Notes under the pieces: model-generated
Seen by the model: the letters and a program-made list of their open reading frames with translations, nothing else
What the model was told of the DNA's origin: nothing
Database searches by the model: none
Translations under genes and position numbers: made by a program
Part shown: positions 5,463 to 5,582 of the stretch, in pieces
How the letters are laid out: each line of letters begins with the position of its first letter
Position numbering within the stretch: position 1 is the stretch's first letter
Assembly (NCBI GenBank): GCA_012522875.1
Contig: JAAYJP010000189.1
Span: 1-5,582 of the forward strand
Length of the DNA: 5,582 nt
Reading direction: 5' to 3'
Origin: Clostridiales bacterium
GTDB taxonomy: Bacteria; Bacillota; Clostridia; Christensenellales; Aristaeellaceae

Positions 5463-5582
5463 ATGAAAAAGGTAAGGGTTGCCGTGGTGGGGCTGGGATT
5501 TGGCGCTGAATTTGTGCCGATCTACCAGCAATTTGACAAGGCTGAATGCATCGCGGTTTGCAGGCGGGATGCGAAAAAGCTC
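5463..5582 (+). CDS. Gfo/Idh/MocA-family oxidoreductase, N-terminal fragment
   Basis: The first 40 residues of a protein that begins with a Rossmann dinucleotide-binding fold: beta strand VRVAVVGLG, the glycine turn GLGFGAEF at 10-17, a helix continuing VPIYQQF, and a second strand CIAVCRRD ending at about residue 36. This layout and wording are typical of Gfo/Idh/MocA NAD(P)-dependent dehydrogenases, which oxidise or reduce sugars, inositols and glycosides and are usually 330-400 residues long; about nine tenths lies outside the window. AAGGGAG six bases before the ATG supports the start. It is divergent from the isomerase-like gene, suggesting one shared sugar pathway. Arg34 and Arg35 after the second strand could favour NADP, but this is weak. 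Other Rossmann dehydrogenases cannot be fully excluded from 40 residues. Confidence 0.85.
   Translation, partial: MKKVRVAVVGLGFGAEFVPIYQQFDKAECIAVCRRDAKKL

Overview
The window looks like a piece of a GC-rich anaerobic Bacillota chromosome, most likely class Clostridia. The grounds are strong GGAGG-type ribosome binding sites, a perfect consensus sigma-A promoter, a PfoR-type membrane protein (a family I know mainly from Firmicutes), and a Clostridia-style thiolase and sugar-isomerase-like protein. The assignment is by eye and has not been tested by any search.

Layout. (1) Positions 1-902, minus strand: the N-terminal three quarters of an acetyl-CoA acetyltransferase (thiolase), cut by the window edge. 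(2) Positions 903-1182: a divergent intergenic region with a textbook TTGACA-N17-TATAAT promoter firing rightward and a 13-bp palindrome in front of the thiolase. (3) Positions 1183-3221, plus strand: a two-gene operon of an alpha/beta hydrolase with a complete Ser-Asp-His triad and, joined by an ATGA stop/start overlap, a PfoR-like (PTS_EIIC_2) integral membrane protein. (4) Positions 3216-4079, minus strand: a ZIP-family zinc/divalent metal importer (ZupT-like). It converges on the PfoR gene with a 6-bp overlap of the two stop regions, and its apparent terminator lies inside the PfoR coding sequence. (5) Positions 4080-4204: a compact junction holding the terminator of the next gene and the zupT promoter. 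(6) Positions 4205-5242, minus strand: a 345-residue xylose-isomerase-like TIM-barrel protein with an altered metal site. (7) Positions 5243-5462: a second divergent control region. (8) From 5463, plus strand: the first 40 residues of a Gfo/Idh/MocA-type NAD(P)-dependent oxidoreductase.

How the genes work together. The isomerase-like gene and the oxidoreductase are divergent across a shared 220-bp region. That pairing is common in catabolism of unusual sugars, polyols or keto-glycosides, and it is the most promising uncharacterised chemistry here. The hydrolase and PfoR-like protein are transcribed and probably translated together, but nothing in the window fixes their substrate. The thiolase and the zinc importer look like separate transcription units.

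I see no tRNA, rRNA, CRISPR array, insertion sequence or phage gene. No stretch longer than 300 bases lacks a gene.
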